DNA of 64,000 nt, taken from the NCBI RefSeq assembly GCF_003063665.1, contig NZ_NESF01000002.1:62001-126000 (forward strand), read 5' to 3'. Made by a program: the position numbers and the translations under genes. Shown one piece after another: positions 9,312 through 17,470 of the stretch. This stretch comes from Limnohabitans sp. Hippo3. Lineage in GTDB: Bacteria; Pseudomonadota; Gammaproteobacteria; Burkholderiales; Burkholderiaceae_C. The notes under the pieces were generated by a model, which saw only the letters and a list, made by a program, of their open reading frames with translations, was not told where the DNA came from and made no database searches. Positions within the stretch are counted from its first letter, which is position 1. Each line of letters starts with the position of its first letter.

Positions 9312-9349
9312 CATCTGCGCTGGCTAGGCCAGAAGCCTGGCCATGGCGC

Positions 9350-9637
9350 TCACTTGGGCTGGGCGACTTTGGCGTCCACTTTGGCTTCGGCTTTCACCAC
9401 CGACGCATCGGCTTTGGCTGCAACTTGGGCCGCTTTTTTGTCTGTTTTGGTGGCGGCCTTTTTCTCGGCTTTGGCATCGGCTTTCAAAGCGGCCTTGGCA
9501 TCTTTGGCTTCTGTTTTGGCCGTGGCCACTGCAGCAGCAGGGGCAGCCGCAGCTGCAGCGGGCGCAGCAGCAGGTGCTTGGGCGAATGCGCCAACAGCAA
9601 AAAAACCGGCGACGAGAGTGGCGAGCAGCTTGTTCAT
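9350..9637 (-). CDS. Small secreted Ala/Lys-rich protein
   Basis: 95-residue protein of unknown function. ATG at 9637 is preceded by AAGGATC. Residues 1-20 form a clear Sec signal peptide ending GAFAQA, so the mature part is periplasmic or secreted. The mature chain is almost entirely Ala, Lys, Asp, Val and Thr, in repeated AKA/KAD/AEAK-like units, so it is highly charged and low in complexity, either helical or disordered. The open frame upstream of 9637 is non-coding in character and contains a strong inverted repeat. The gene is monocistronic, with a good terminator downstream. Confidence 0.72.
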   Translation of the reverse strand: MNKLLATLVAGFFAVGAFAQAPAAAPAAAAAAPAAAVATAKTEAKDAKAALKADAKAEKKAATKTDKKAAQVAAKADASVVKAEAKVDAKVAQPK

Positions 9638-9658
9638 TTGAAAGATCCTTGGTTCAGG

Positions 9659-9689
9659 TTGCAAGTCCAACACCTTGCTGGACTTGCAA
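9659..9689. promoter_or_regulatory. Perfect 11-bp inverted repeat before the Ala/Lys-rich gene
   Basis: TTGCAAGTCCA (9659-9669) and TGGACTTGCAA (9679-9689) are exact reverse complements around a 9-base spacer, ending 22 bp upstream of the minus-strand ATG at 9637. It could be an operator or a leader RNA hairpin. There is no T-run, so it is not a terminator. The rest of the 165-bp gap (9638-9802) shows nothing else clear. Confidence 0.6.
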
Positions 9690-9802
9690 CTACAACGCGG
9701 TCGAATACCTGGCTGATGACCCGTGAAGCACTGCAGTTGTAACGCCTTGTGTTTTCCTGTGTACCGAAAATCGCCTCGCACCCGATGCCCATTTAACTGG
9801 CA

Positions 9803-11197
9803 TCAAGGCGCTGTACCGACCACCACCGTGACCATGCGCTCGGGTTGCAAGACCCGGGCCATGGCGCGGCGCACATCGCTCAGGCTCACCCGCTCGACTT
9901 GCTGGGTCCAGGTGTCCAGGTAAGTGAGCGGCAAACGGTTCCAGGCGATGTTGGCCACGTTGTCCAGCAGCTTGCGGTTGCTGTCAATGCGCAGCGCAAA
10001 GCCGCCCACCAGATTGGATTTGGCCGCCTGCAACTCGGCCTCGGTGGGGCCTTCGCGCACAAAGGTTTGCACCACCTCGTGTGCCACCGCGACCGCTTGC
10101 GCGGCTTGATCCGGGCGGGTTTGCAGGCCCACAGTGAAAGCCCCCGCATGCAAACCGGGTGAAAAGTAGCTGTACACGCTGTAGGACAAACCCCGCTTTT
10201 CGCGCACTTGCTCGGTCAGGCGCGACACAAAGCCCCCACCGCCCAGAATGTGGTTGCCCACCAGCAGGGCAAAGAAGTCGGGGTCGCTGCGTGGGTAGCC
10301 GGGCTGCCCGATCAGGACATGGGCCTGGGCCGAATCGAAGGGCACGGTCAGGCTTTGCGCTTGGGTCAAAGCCGCCACTTCGGGCACAGCGGGCAAGGGC
10401 TTGCACGCCGCATTGTTGGGCCACAAGGCCAGCAAACGGGTGACCAGCGCATCGGTCTGCGCCCGGGTGAGTGCGCCCACCACGCTCACCGTTGCACGGC
10501 AGGTCTGCAGCGACTGGGCATGCAGCTTTTGCAAGTCCTGCACACCGATGCGCGACAGGGTCTCGGGGGTGGTGCGGTAGCCATAAGGGTGCGTGCCGTA
10601 GACGGCCGAGGCAAAGCGGTGCTGCACCAGCGTGGCCGGTTTGGTCAGCGACTCGCGGATGGCCGCGCTCATGCGCTCGCGGTCGCGCACCCACATGGCC
10701 TCGGGAAAGGCGGGATGCGCCATTTGCCGTGCCGCCAAGGCCACGGCCTTGTCGAGCAGGTCGGGGTAGCTCAGGCTGCGCAGGGCAAAGCTCATGCGGT
10801 CTGCACCCGCACTGCCGCCAAAGCTGGCGCCTAGGTCGGCCCAGGCTTCACCGATCTGGTTTTCATCCATGGCCTGCGCATACGGCCCCTGGCCCTGGGG
10901 ATGGGCTCGCATGCCACTGGCCATTTGCCCGGCCATGACCGAGGCCAGCCCAGCTTGCGCAGCCGGATCACGTCGGCTGCCCGCATCCAGATCGATCTGC
11001 ACATCGACCATGGGGATGGCGTTGCTCTCGACCAGGTACACGCGTGCACCGCTGGGCTGGGTCCAGTGCTGGATGGGCAAGGCCGCTTGGGCCCAGCAGG
11101 ACGCGCCCCAGCAGGTCAGCGCCAAGGCGGACCGCAGCAAAGCCTTGGGGGTCTTGAACAGGGAGGGCATCGGGGACATGGGGTGATGAACTTTCAT
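9803..11197 (-). CDS. M16 family peptidase-like subunit lacking the zinc site
   Basis: About 464 aa with an N-terminal signal peptide (hydrophobic segment ending CWAQA). It has the two-domain M16 fold, including LGGGGFVSRLTEQVREKRGLSY-type sequence in the second half, where the R...Y pair typical of the non-catalytic partner is found. No HxxEH zinc motif is present, so this is the inactive subunit that pairs with a zinc-bearing M16 protein, here encoded directly upstream. Homologous pairs are periplasmic or outer-membrane-associated oligopeptide-degrading complexes. The start is uncertain: ATG 11197, a TTG at 11215 overlapping the previous stop, or the later ATGs at 11179 and 11170. Confidence 0.87.
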   Translation of the reverse strand: MKVHHPMSPMPSLFKTPKALLRSALALTCWGASCWAQAALPIQHWTQPSGARVYLVESNAIPMVDVQIDLDAGSRRDPAAQAGLASVMAGQMASGMRAHPQGQGPYAQAMDENQIGEAWADLGASFGGSAGADRMSFALRSLSYPDLLDKAVALAARQMAHPAFPEAMWVRDRERMSAAIRESLTKPATLVQHRFASAVYGTHPYGYRTTPETLSRIGVQDLQKLHAQSLQTCRATVSVVGALTRAQTDALVTRLLALWPNNAACKPLPAVPEVAALTQAQSLTVPFDSAQAHVLIGQPGYPRSDPDFFALLVGNHILGGGGFVSRLTEQVREKRGLSYSVYSYFSPGLHAGAFTVGLQTRPDQAAQAVAVAHEVVQTFVREGPTEAELQAAKSNLVGGFALRIDSNRKLLDNVANIAWNRLPLTYLDTWTQQVERVSLSDVRRAMARVLQPERMVTVVVGTAP

Positions 11198-11211
11198 GAC
11201 TGAATCGCGGC

Positions 11212-12654
11212 TCAATGCCGGGCACCCGGCAAGGCACGGCGTGCCCGGGGCTGGCCCGAGAGGGGTTGGGGCCGCAGGGTGGCAACGGTGAGGCTGTCAT
11301 CGCCAAAATATTTTTGCGCCACGGCCTGCACCTGGGCGGGGGTGACTTGCCGCAAACGCGCGATCAACTGCGCGCCGTAGTCGGGAGGCAGGCCCAGTGT
11401 CCAGGCCACGCCCAATTCCCGGGCCTGGTTGAACACCGAGTCGAGCTTGTAGATTTCACTGGCCACCCATTGGGTCTTGACGCGCTGCAACTCGGCCTCG
11501 GTCACGCCTTCTGTGGCCACGCGCTGCACCTGGGCACGCAAGGCCGCCTCCAGAGCTTCGGGGCTTTGGCCTTTGGCGGGCACGCCGTCCAGGTAAAAGA
11601 ACTGCGGGCCGCGACCCATCAAGCCATTGTGCGCCCCCACACTGTCGGCCAGGCGGTTCTCGCCTTGCGTCAGGGCACGTTCCAGCCGGGCACCGCTGTA
11701 GCCATCGAGCACAGCGGCCAACACCGTCAAGGCCAGGGCATCGTCATGCTCGGGCGAGGCCGCGAGGTTCGCCAAGCGCGGCACCTTGAAGGCCAGCGCC
11801 ACATACGACTGCTCGGCAGGCGCTTTGAATTCGAAACGGCGCAGGCCTTGCTGCGCGGGTTCATCCCGGGGTTTGCGCTCGGGCACGGCGCGGGTCGGGA
11901 TGAGGCCATAGGTTTTCTCGGCCAAGGCCTTGACTTGCAGCGGGTCGACATCGCCCGCCACCACCACCACGGCGTTGGCTGGCGTGTACCACTTGCGGTA
12001 AAAGTCGCGGGCATCCTGCGCCGTCATGGCTTCCAGATCGCTCATCCAGCCCACGATGGGGCGGCGGTAGGGCGAGGCGATCAAAGCGGTCGCGGACAAC
12101 ATTTCGTGCAGCTGGGCACGCGGGTTGTCCTCGGTGCGCAGGCGACGTTCTTCTTTCACCACTTCCAGTTCTTTGGCGAATTCGGCGTCGGGCCATTGGT
12201 TGTTGGCAAAGCGGTCGGCCTCCAGACGCATCACGGCTTCGAGCTGGTTCGACGGGATTTGCTGGAAGTAGCCGGTGTAGTCCTTCGATGTGAACGCGTT
12301 GTCACGCCCACCCAAAGCGGCCACCCGGCGAGAGAACTCGCCCACAGCCAGGGTGGGCGTGCCTTTGAACAGCATGTGCTCCAGCACATGGGCCACGCCG
12401 CTGGTGCCGTCCACCTCGTCCATCGAGCCCGCACGCAGCCAGACCATGTGCACCGCAGTGGGCGCGCGCCGGTCGGGCTTGACCCACAACGCCATGCCGT
12501 TGGCCAGGGTGAAGGTGTGGGCCTGGGCCGCTGCAGCGTGGCCGGGCTGGGCCTGGGTCTGCTGCAAGCCTTGTGGTGCCTGCGCCCAGACGCTGCCGCT
12601 GCTGGCCAGACAGGCGGTGGCCAGCGAAAGTCCCAAGAGAAAGTTCGGTTTCAT
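11212..12654 (-). CDS. M16 family zinc metallopeptidase (catalytic subunit)
   Basis: About 480 aa, exported (signal peptide ending SVWAQA). The inverted zinc motif HVLEH lies at residues 89-93, and the third ligand glutamate is in EVVKEE around 164-169. It probably degrades peptides in the periplasm together with the non-catalytic partner encoded 14 bp downstream. ATG 12654 is used; a second ATG three codons upstream (12663) sits too close to the AAGGA. The gene is divergent from ftsY, with only 28 bp between the two start codons. Confidence 0.93.
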   Translation of the reverse strand: MKPNFLLGLSLATACLASSGSVWAQAPQGLQQTQAQPGHAAAAQAHTFTLANGMALWVKPDRRAPTAVHMVWLRAGSMDEVDGTSGVAHVLEHMLFKGTPTLAVGEFSRRVAALGGRDNAFTSKDYTGYFQQIPSNQLEAVMRLEADRFANNQWPDAEFAKELEVVKEERRLRTEDNPRAQLHEMLSATALIASPYRRPIVGWMSDLEAMTAQDARDFYRKWYTPANAVVVVAGDVDPLQVKALAEKTYGLIPTRAVPERKPRDEPAQQGLRRFEFKAPAEQSYVALAFKVPRLANLAASPEHDDALALTVLAAVLDGYSGARLERALTQGENRLADSVGAHNGLMGRGPQFFYLDGVPAKGQSPEALEAALRAQVQRVATEGVTEAELQRVKTQWVASEIYKLDSVFNQARELGVAWTLGLPPDYGAQLIARLRQVTPAQVQAVAQKYFGDDSLTVATLRPQPLSGQPRARRALPGARH

Positions 12655-12682
12655 AGAATGCATGATCCTTGAAATCCACACC

Positions 12683-13702
12683 ATGTTCAGTTTTTTCAAA
12701 AAAAAATCCCCGCCCACCGAGGTACAATCGGCCGCTGCGCCTGTCCCGGCGGTGCCTGTTGCTGCCCCTGTCACGGCTGTTGAGCCCACCGCCGCCCCGG
12801 CCGCTCGCCAGGGCTGGCTAGACCGCCTGAAGGCCGGGCTGCGCAAGACCGGCTCCAGCATCACCACCGTCTTCACCGGCACGCGCATCGACGACGAGCT
12901 CTACGAAGAGCTGGAAACCGCCTTGCTCATGGCCGATACCGGGGTCAAAGCGACCGAGCATTTGCTGCAAGACCTCAAGCGCCGCGTGAAAGACAGCAAG
13001 GCCACCGACCCTTCGCAGGTCAAAACCTTGCTGGCCGATGCCATCACCGACCTGCTGCAGCCCTTGCAAAAGCCGCTGGCCATTGGCGACCACCAGCCCA
13101 CGGTGATCATGGTGGCGGGGGTCAACGGCGCGGGCAAAACCACCTCGATTGGCAAACTGACCAAGCACCTGGCCGACGAGGGCCTGAGCGTGCTGCTGGC
13201 TGCCGCCGACACCTTCCGCGCCGCCGCCAAAGAGCAGCTGGCAGTTTGGGCCACCCGCAACACGGTGGAGATCGTCAGCCAGCAAGGCGGTGACCCGGCG
13301 GCCGTGAGCTTTGACGCGGTCAGCGCTGGCCGCGCACGGGGGCGCGATGTGGTGCTGGTGGACACAGCCGGACGCCTGCCGACGCAGCTGCACCTGATGG
13401 AAGAACTGAAAAAGATCAAGCGCGTGGTGCAAAAGGCCGACGGCACCGCCCCGCACGAGGTGCTGCTGGTGATCGATGGCAACACCGGCCAAAACGCCCT
13501 GGCCCAGGTCAAGGCCTTTGACGATACGCTGGGCCTGACGGGCCTGATCGTGACCAAACTGGACGGCACGGCCAAGGGCGGGGTGCTGTGCGCCATCGCC
13601 CGGGAAAAGCCGATTCCGGTGTATTTCATCGGCGTGGGCGAAAAACTGGAAGACCTGGAAACCTTCAACGCCCGCGAATTTGCCCAGGCGCTCTTGAGCT
13701 GA
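12683..13702 (+). CDS. ftsY: Signal recognition particle receptor FtsY
   Basis: 339-aa SRP receptor GTPase that docks SRP-bound ribosomes at the inner membrane. It has a short basic N-terminus (MFSFFKKK), an Ala/Pro-rich A-domain to about residue 42, a four-helix N domain, and the G domain with P-loop GVNGAGKTT (146-154), DTFRAAA, DTAGR and TKLDG. The start is ATG 12683 rather than the longer open frame, whose upstream part overlaps the divergent peptidase gene. The A-domain is short compared with E. coli, which is usual in Betaproteobacteria. Confidence 0.97.
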   Translation: MFSFFKKKSPPTEVQSAAAPVPAVPVAAPVTAVEPTAAPAARQGWLDRLKAGLRKTGSSITTVFTGTRIDDELYEELETALLMADTGVKATEHLLQDLKRRVKDSKATDPSQVKTLLADAITDLLQPLQKPLAIGDHQPTVIMVAGVNGAGKTTSIGKLTKHLADEGLSVLLAAADTFRAAAKEQLAVWATRNTVEIVSQQGGDPAAVSFDAVSAGRARGRDVVLVDTAGRLPTQLHLMEELKKIKRVVQKADGTAPHEVLLVIDGNTGQNALAQVKAFDDTLGLTGLIVTKLDGTAKGGVLCAIAREKPIPVYFIGVGEKLEDLETFNAREFAQALLS

Positions 13703-13798
13703 AGCGTTCAGCAGAGCACAGACGCAGCCTCGCCTTGCGCGCATCATTGCCTTGTAATTAAGGGAAAACCCTGATGCCCATGTGGTATCGGGCTCGCT

Positions 13799-13825
13799 TT
13801 AGCACTCACGGCTGGAGAGTGCTAA
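13799..13825 (+). promoter_or_regulatory. CIRCE element (HrcA operator) overlapping a promoter for rpoH
   Basis: TTAGCACTC (13799-13807), nine bases, then GAGTGCTAA (13817-13825): an exact match to the CIRCE consensus bound by the repressor HrcA. A plausible sigma-70 promoter is built into it: -35 TTAGCA (13799-13804), 18-base spacer, -10 TAATAT (13823-13828). Transcription would begin about 10 bases before the rpoH ribosome binding site. The operator match is seen directly; repression of rpoH is inferred. hrcA is not in this window. Confidence 0.93.
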
Positions 13826-13854
13826 TATTGCAGTATTCTGAAAGGAGTTCTGGT

Positions 13855-14787
13855 ATGAACATTCAAACTGGTTCCCCCGCCACAGCCCTCGCGCTGAGCA
13901 ACCCCTGGGCGGTCGTGCCCTCGCTCGGCCACCTCGACGCCTACATCTCTGCGGTCAACCGCATGCCCATGCTCACCCTCGAGGAAGAGCAGGAAGCCGC
14001 CCGCCGACTCAAAGCCAACGACGACCTCGAAGCCGCCCGCAAGCTGGTGCTTTCGCACCTGCGTCTGGTGGTGTCGGTGTCGCGCCAATACCTGGGCTAC
14101 GGCCTGCCCCACGGCGACCTGATCCAGGAAGGCAATGTGGGTTTGATGAAGGCCGTCAAGCGCTTTGACCCCGAGCAAGGCGTGCGCTTGGTCAGTTACG
14201 CGCTGCACTGGATCAAGGCCGAAATCCATGAGTACATCCTGAAAAACTGGCGCATGGTCAAGGTGGCCACCACCAAGGCCCAGCGCAAACTTTTTTTCAA
14301 CCTGCGTTCGATGAAGCAGGGCTACAAAGCCGATGCCGACGAAGGCACGCACCGCGACACCCTGACGCCCGACCAGGTGGACGCGATGGCCAGCAGCCTG
14401 AACGTCAAGCGCGAGGAAGTGCTGGAGATGGAAATGCGCATGGCTGGCGGCGATGTGCTGCTGGACCCGGCCCCCTCGGACGACGGCGAACAGGCTTTTG
14501 GCCCCATCGCCTACCTGGCCGATGTGAACCACGAGCCCACCGCCATGATCGAAGCGCACCAGCGCGATGTGATGGCCAGCGATGGTCTGGCGACCGCACT
14601 GGATGTGCTGGACGCACGCAGCCGCCGCATCGTCGAGGAGCGTTGGCTCAAGGTGAACGACAACGGCTCGGGCGGCATGACGCTGCACGAGCTGGCCGAC
14701 GAATACGGTGTGAGTGCCGAACGCATCCGCCAGATCGAAGTCGCGGCCATGAAGAAGATGAAGAAGGCTTTGGTCGAATTCGCCTGA
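13855..14787 (+). CDS. rpoH: RNA polymerase heat-shock sigma factor RpoH (sigma 32)
   Basis: 310-aa sigma-32 that directs transcription of chaperone and protease genes. ATG 13855 has AAAGGAG seven bases upstream. Region 2 shows VSVSRQYLGYGLPHGDLIQEG and WIKAEIHEYILKNWR; the RpoH box QRKLFFNLRS lies at about 140-150. The region 4 helix-turn-helix includes LADEYGVSAERIRQIE near the C-terminus. A longer frame to 13774 would run through the CIRCE element and is rejected. It is followed by a strong terminator. Confidence 0.97.
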   Translation: MNIQTGSPATALALSNPWAVVPSLGHLDAYISAVNRMPMLTLEEEQEAARRLKANDDLEAARKLVLSHLRLVVSVSRQYLGYGLPHGDLIQEGNVGLMKAVKRFDPEQGVRLVSYALHWIKAEIHEYILKNWRMVKVATTKAQRKLFFNLRSMKQGYKADADEGTHRDTLTPDQVDAMASSLNVKREEVLEMEMRMAGGDVLLDPAPSDDGEQAFGPIAYLADVNHEPTAMIEAHQRDVMASDGLATALDVLDARSRRIVEERWLKVNDNGSGGMTLHELADEYGVSAERIRQIEVAAMKKMKKALVEFA

Positions 14788-14814
14788 AGCCCCTGCAGAC
14801 AACCGCCCTGCGCC

Positions 14815-14841
14815 TACCCGGTCTTTGACCGGGTATTTTTT
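14815..14841 (+). terminator. Rho-independent terminator of rpoH
   Basis: TACCCGGTC (14815-14823), TTT loop, GACCGGGTA (14827-14835): a perfect 9-bp stem followed by six T (14836-14841), 27 bases after the rpoH stop. Confidence 0.93.
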
Positions 14842-14891
14842 CGTTTGCCGTGCGTTAAAGTGAAACTTGTTTTGTCTTGAAAGACCCTGCC

Positions 14892-15896
14892 ATGACCACT
14901 CGCCACCCCGCCTGTTTTTCCCGTCGCCACTGGGTCCAAGCCGTGGGTACGGCTTTGGCTTTGGGCCTGGCACCCGCTTGGGCCGCCTCGCCAACAGCGT
15001 CCTGGCCCACGCAAACCGTGCGTCTGGTGGTGGGCTTTCCGGCAGGCTCCAGCCCCGACCTGACAGCGCGTGCCTTGGCCGAACCGCTGGCCAAAGCCCT
15101 GGGCCAGAACGTGATCGTCGAGAACAAGGTGGGCGCGGGCGGCAACATCGCCGCCGACTTTGTCGCCAAGTCCACCGACGGCCACACCCTGGGCCTGATG
15201 ATCAACGGCAACATGACCATTACCCGCATCCTGAACCCCAAGGTGCCTTATGACCCGCTGAAAGACCTGGCGCCCATCAGCCTGATCGGCAAAGCGCCAC
15301 TGGTGCTGGCAGTACCGGCCAACGCGCCGGGTCAAACCGCTGCCGAATGGCTGAGCCAGGCCCAAAAAGCGGGTGACCAACTCAGTTATGCCTCGCCTGG
15401 CGTGGGCACGGTGGCGCACCTGGGCATGGAGCTGCTCAAGACCAAAGCTGGCATTGCGCCCGTGCATGTGCCCTACCCCGGCAATCCGCAAATCATCACT
15501 GCCATGATCGGTGGCCAGGTGCAACTGGCCTTGCTACCGCCCGCCATGGCCGCCGCCCAAGTGCGTGGCGGGAAATTGCGGGCCATCGGAACATCCAGCA
15601 CCGGGCGCAGCCCCTTGGCTGCCGATGTGCCCAGTCTGAGCGAGATCGGCGTGAAGGATTATCAGCTGGAGATCTGGAACGCGGTGGCCGCTCCGGCCTC
15701 AATGCCCGCAGCTGTGGCCAGCAAGCTGTCGGCCGTGGTCAGCGAAATCGTGCGTGCGCCCGAGATGCGTGCGCGGCTGTTCCAGCAGGGCTGGCAGGTG
15801 GTGGGTTCGTCGCCCGAAGGTTTGCGCAACCGCATTCAGTCCGACACGAAAGCCCTGGGCGACATCATCCGCAGCCAGAAAATCGAGTTGAACTGA
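14892..15896 (+). CDS. Bug-family tripartite tricarboxylate transporter substrate-binding protein
   Basis: 334-aa periplasmic binding protein of the Bordetella uptake gene (TctC) family, which is greatly expanded in Burkholderiales. It has a signal peptide with a twin-arginine-like SRRHW start and cleavage after PAWAA. The conserved WPTQTVRLVVGFPAGSSPD, YASPGVGTVAHLG and VHVPYPGNPQ segments are present. No TctA/TctB membrane genes are nearby, so it is an orphan receptor and the ligand cannot be told. ATG 14892 is preferred to a TTG five codons upstream. Confidence 0.9.
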   Translation: MTTRHPACFSRRHWVQAVGTALALGLAPAWAASPTASWPTQTVRLVVGFPAGSSPDLTARALAEPLAKALGQNVIVENKVGAGGNIAADFVAKSTDGHTLGLMINGNMTITRILNPKVPYDPLKDLAPISLIGKAPLVLAVPANAPGQTAAEWLSQAQKAGDQLSYASPGVGTVAHLGMELLKTKAGIAPVHVPYPGNPQIITAMIGGQVQLALLPPAMAAAQVRGGKLRAIGTSSTGRSPLAADVPSLSEIGVKDYQLEIWNAVAAPASMPAAVASKLSAVVSEIVRAPEMRARLFQQGWQVVGSSPEGLRNRIQSDTKALGDIIRSQKIELN

Positions 15897-15935
15897 AGGA
15901 CCTGAAGCGGGACACCTGAAGCTGTGTGTTCAGCC

Positions 15936-15953
15936 CCGGGCCCATCAGCCCGG
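15936..15953. terminator. Shared stem between Bug gene and sco1
   Basis: CCGGGC (15936-15941) and GCCCGG (15948-15953) pair around CCATCA in the 59-bp convergent gap. There is no T-run on either strand, so it is a possible terminator or 3'-end stabiliser only. Confidence 0.35.
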
Positions 15954-15955
15954 AC

Positions 15956-16564
15956 TCATTTGCCGCTGAGCAAGATCTTCACATCGGCGGCCAGCGCTTC
16001 GGCGCCGCTGGCATGGCGGTTGTACAGGCGAATCCGCCCTTGCGGGTCAAAGGTGAAGCTGCCCGCCGAGTGGTCCATGGTGTAGCTGGTGGGGGTTTTG
16101 CCTTCGACCTTTTTGTAATAGATCTTGAAGTCCTTGGTCACCTGGGGCAGCTGCTCCAGCGTGGGGCGCAAGGCCACAAAATCCGGACCGAAATTGGCCA
16201 TGTAGGCCTTGAGCAACTCCGATGTGTCGCGCTCAGGGTCCACCGTGATGAAGATGCCCTGCAGCCTGGCCCCATCGGCCCCCAGCAATTGTTTGGCCTG
16301 CGCCATTTCCTGCAAGGCGGTGGGGCAGACGTCGGGGCATTGGGTGAAACCAAAAAACACCACCACGGCTTTGCCCGCAAAGTCCTTGAGGGTGCGCACC
16401 TGACCGTCCTGGTCGCTCAGCTCCCAGCCTTGGGCATAGTCAGCGCCTGTGATGTCCACCGCGCGGAACGCCGGTTTGTCCTGACCGCAACCCATCAGGC
16501 CACCGACCACGGCAGCCAGGCCCAAAGCCAAAGCGGCGCGTGAAAAAACTCTGCGTTGCAACAT
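15956..16564 (-). CDS. SCO1/SenC copper chaperone for cytochrome oxidase
   Basis: 202-aa membrane-anchored thioredoxin-fold protein that delivers copper to the CuA site of cytochrome c oxidase. Lipobox GLMGC with lipidated C26. The copper ligands are CPDVC (C76, C80) and H165 in YTMDHSAG. It is the last gene of the surf1-ctaA-ctaB-sco run, starting 9 bp after ctaB, which matches its role in oxidase assembly. Confidence 0.94.
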   Translation of the reverse strand: MLQRRVFSRAALALGLAAVVGGLMGCGQDKPAFRAVDITGADYAQGWELSDQDGQVRTLKDFAGKAVVVFFGFTQCPDVCPTALQEMAQAKQLLGADGARLQGIFITVDPERDTSELLKAYMANFGPDFVALRPTLEQLPQVTKDFKIYYKKVEGKTPTSYTMDHSAGSFTFDPQGRIRLYNRHASGAEALAADVKILLSGK

Positions 16565-16573
16565 GCTGGGGTC

Positions 16574-17470
16574 TCAAAAAATGTAATGGTCGATCAACAA
16601 AGCGGCAAACAAGGCGCTCAGGTGGATCAGCGAAAAACGGAAGGTCTTGCGAGCCAGCTCGTCCGAATATTCGCGGTACAAAGCCACCGCATAGCCGATG
16701 AAGCCGATGCTCAGCACCACCGCCGCGGCCAGGTACAGCCAGGAGCTCATGCCGTACACAAAGGGCATCAGGCAGGACGCCATCAGCACGATGGTGTACA
16801 GCAGGATCTGCAGACGGGTGAATTCGTTGCCGTGCGTCACCGGCAGCATGGGCAGGCCCGACTTGCGGTAGTCCTCCACCCGGTACAGCGCCAGCGCCCA
16901 AAAGTGCGGGGGTGTCCACAGGAAGATGATGAGGAACAGGATCAGCGCCTCGGGCCCGACCTGGCCCGTCATGGCCGCCCAGCCCAGCACGGGCGGCATG
17001 GCCCCGCTGGCCCCGCCGATCACGATGTTTTGCGGCGTCAAGGGTTTCAGGATCACCGTGTAAATGATGGCGTAGCCCACAAAAGTGGCAAAGGTGAGCC
17101 ACATGGTCAGCGGGTTGACCAGCACGTACAGCACGGCCGAGCCCACCGCGCAGAGCACGGCCGAGAACAGCAAGGCCTGTCGGTCACTCAATTCGCCCTT
17201 GGCGGTAGGTCGCCAGGCGGTGCGCTTCATTTTGGCATCGATGGTTTTTTCGACCAGGCAGTTGAAGGCCGCTGCGGCACCCGCCACCAGCCAGATGCCG
17301 ATGCAGGCCCACAGGCCGAGCTTCAATTCAGCGAAACTGGGCAGGCCGGGCACAGCCAGCACCATGCCGATCAAGGCACAAAAGACGATCAGCTGAACCA
17401 CGCGGGGCTTGGTCAGCGCGTAATACTGTTGCCAGGCGGACAGGGGCAAACGGGCAGTGGCGGCGGTCAT
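16574..17470 (-). CDS. ctaB: Protoheme IX farnesyltransferase (heme O synthase)
   Basis: 298-aa polytopic UbiA-type prenyltransferase converting heme B to heme O with farnesyl diphosphate. The first Asp-rich-type motif is [15 protein letters not shown] and the second region is [23 protein letters not shown] is characteristic. Start ATG 17470 overlaps the stop of ctaA by four bases, so translation is coupled and heme B goes through O to A in consecutive steps. Confidence 0.97.
   Translation of the reverse strand: MTAATARLPLSAWQQYYALTKPRVVQLIVFCALIGMVLAVPGLPSFAELKLGLWACIGIWLVAGAAAAFNCLVEKTIDAKMKRTAWRPTAKGELSDRQALLFSAVLCAVGSAVLYVLVNPLTMWLTFATFVGYAIIYTVILKPLTPQNIVIGGASGAMPPVLGWAAMTGQVGPEALILFLIIFLWTPPHFWALALYRVEDYRKSGLPMLPVTHGNEFTRLQILLYTIVLMASCLMPFVYGMSSWLYLAAAVVLSIGFIGYAVALYREYSDELARKTFRFSLIHLSALFAALLIDHYIF

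Noticed and set aside
11215-12672. 485-codon plus-strand frame
   Set aside because: Antisense shadow of the catalytic M16 peptidase gene, whose signal peptide and HxxEH motif prove the minus strand is coding.
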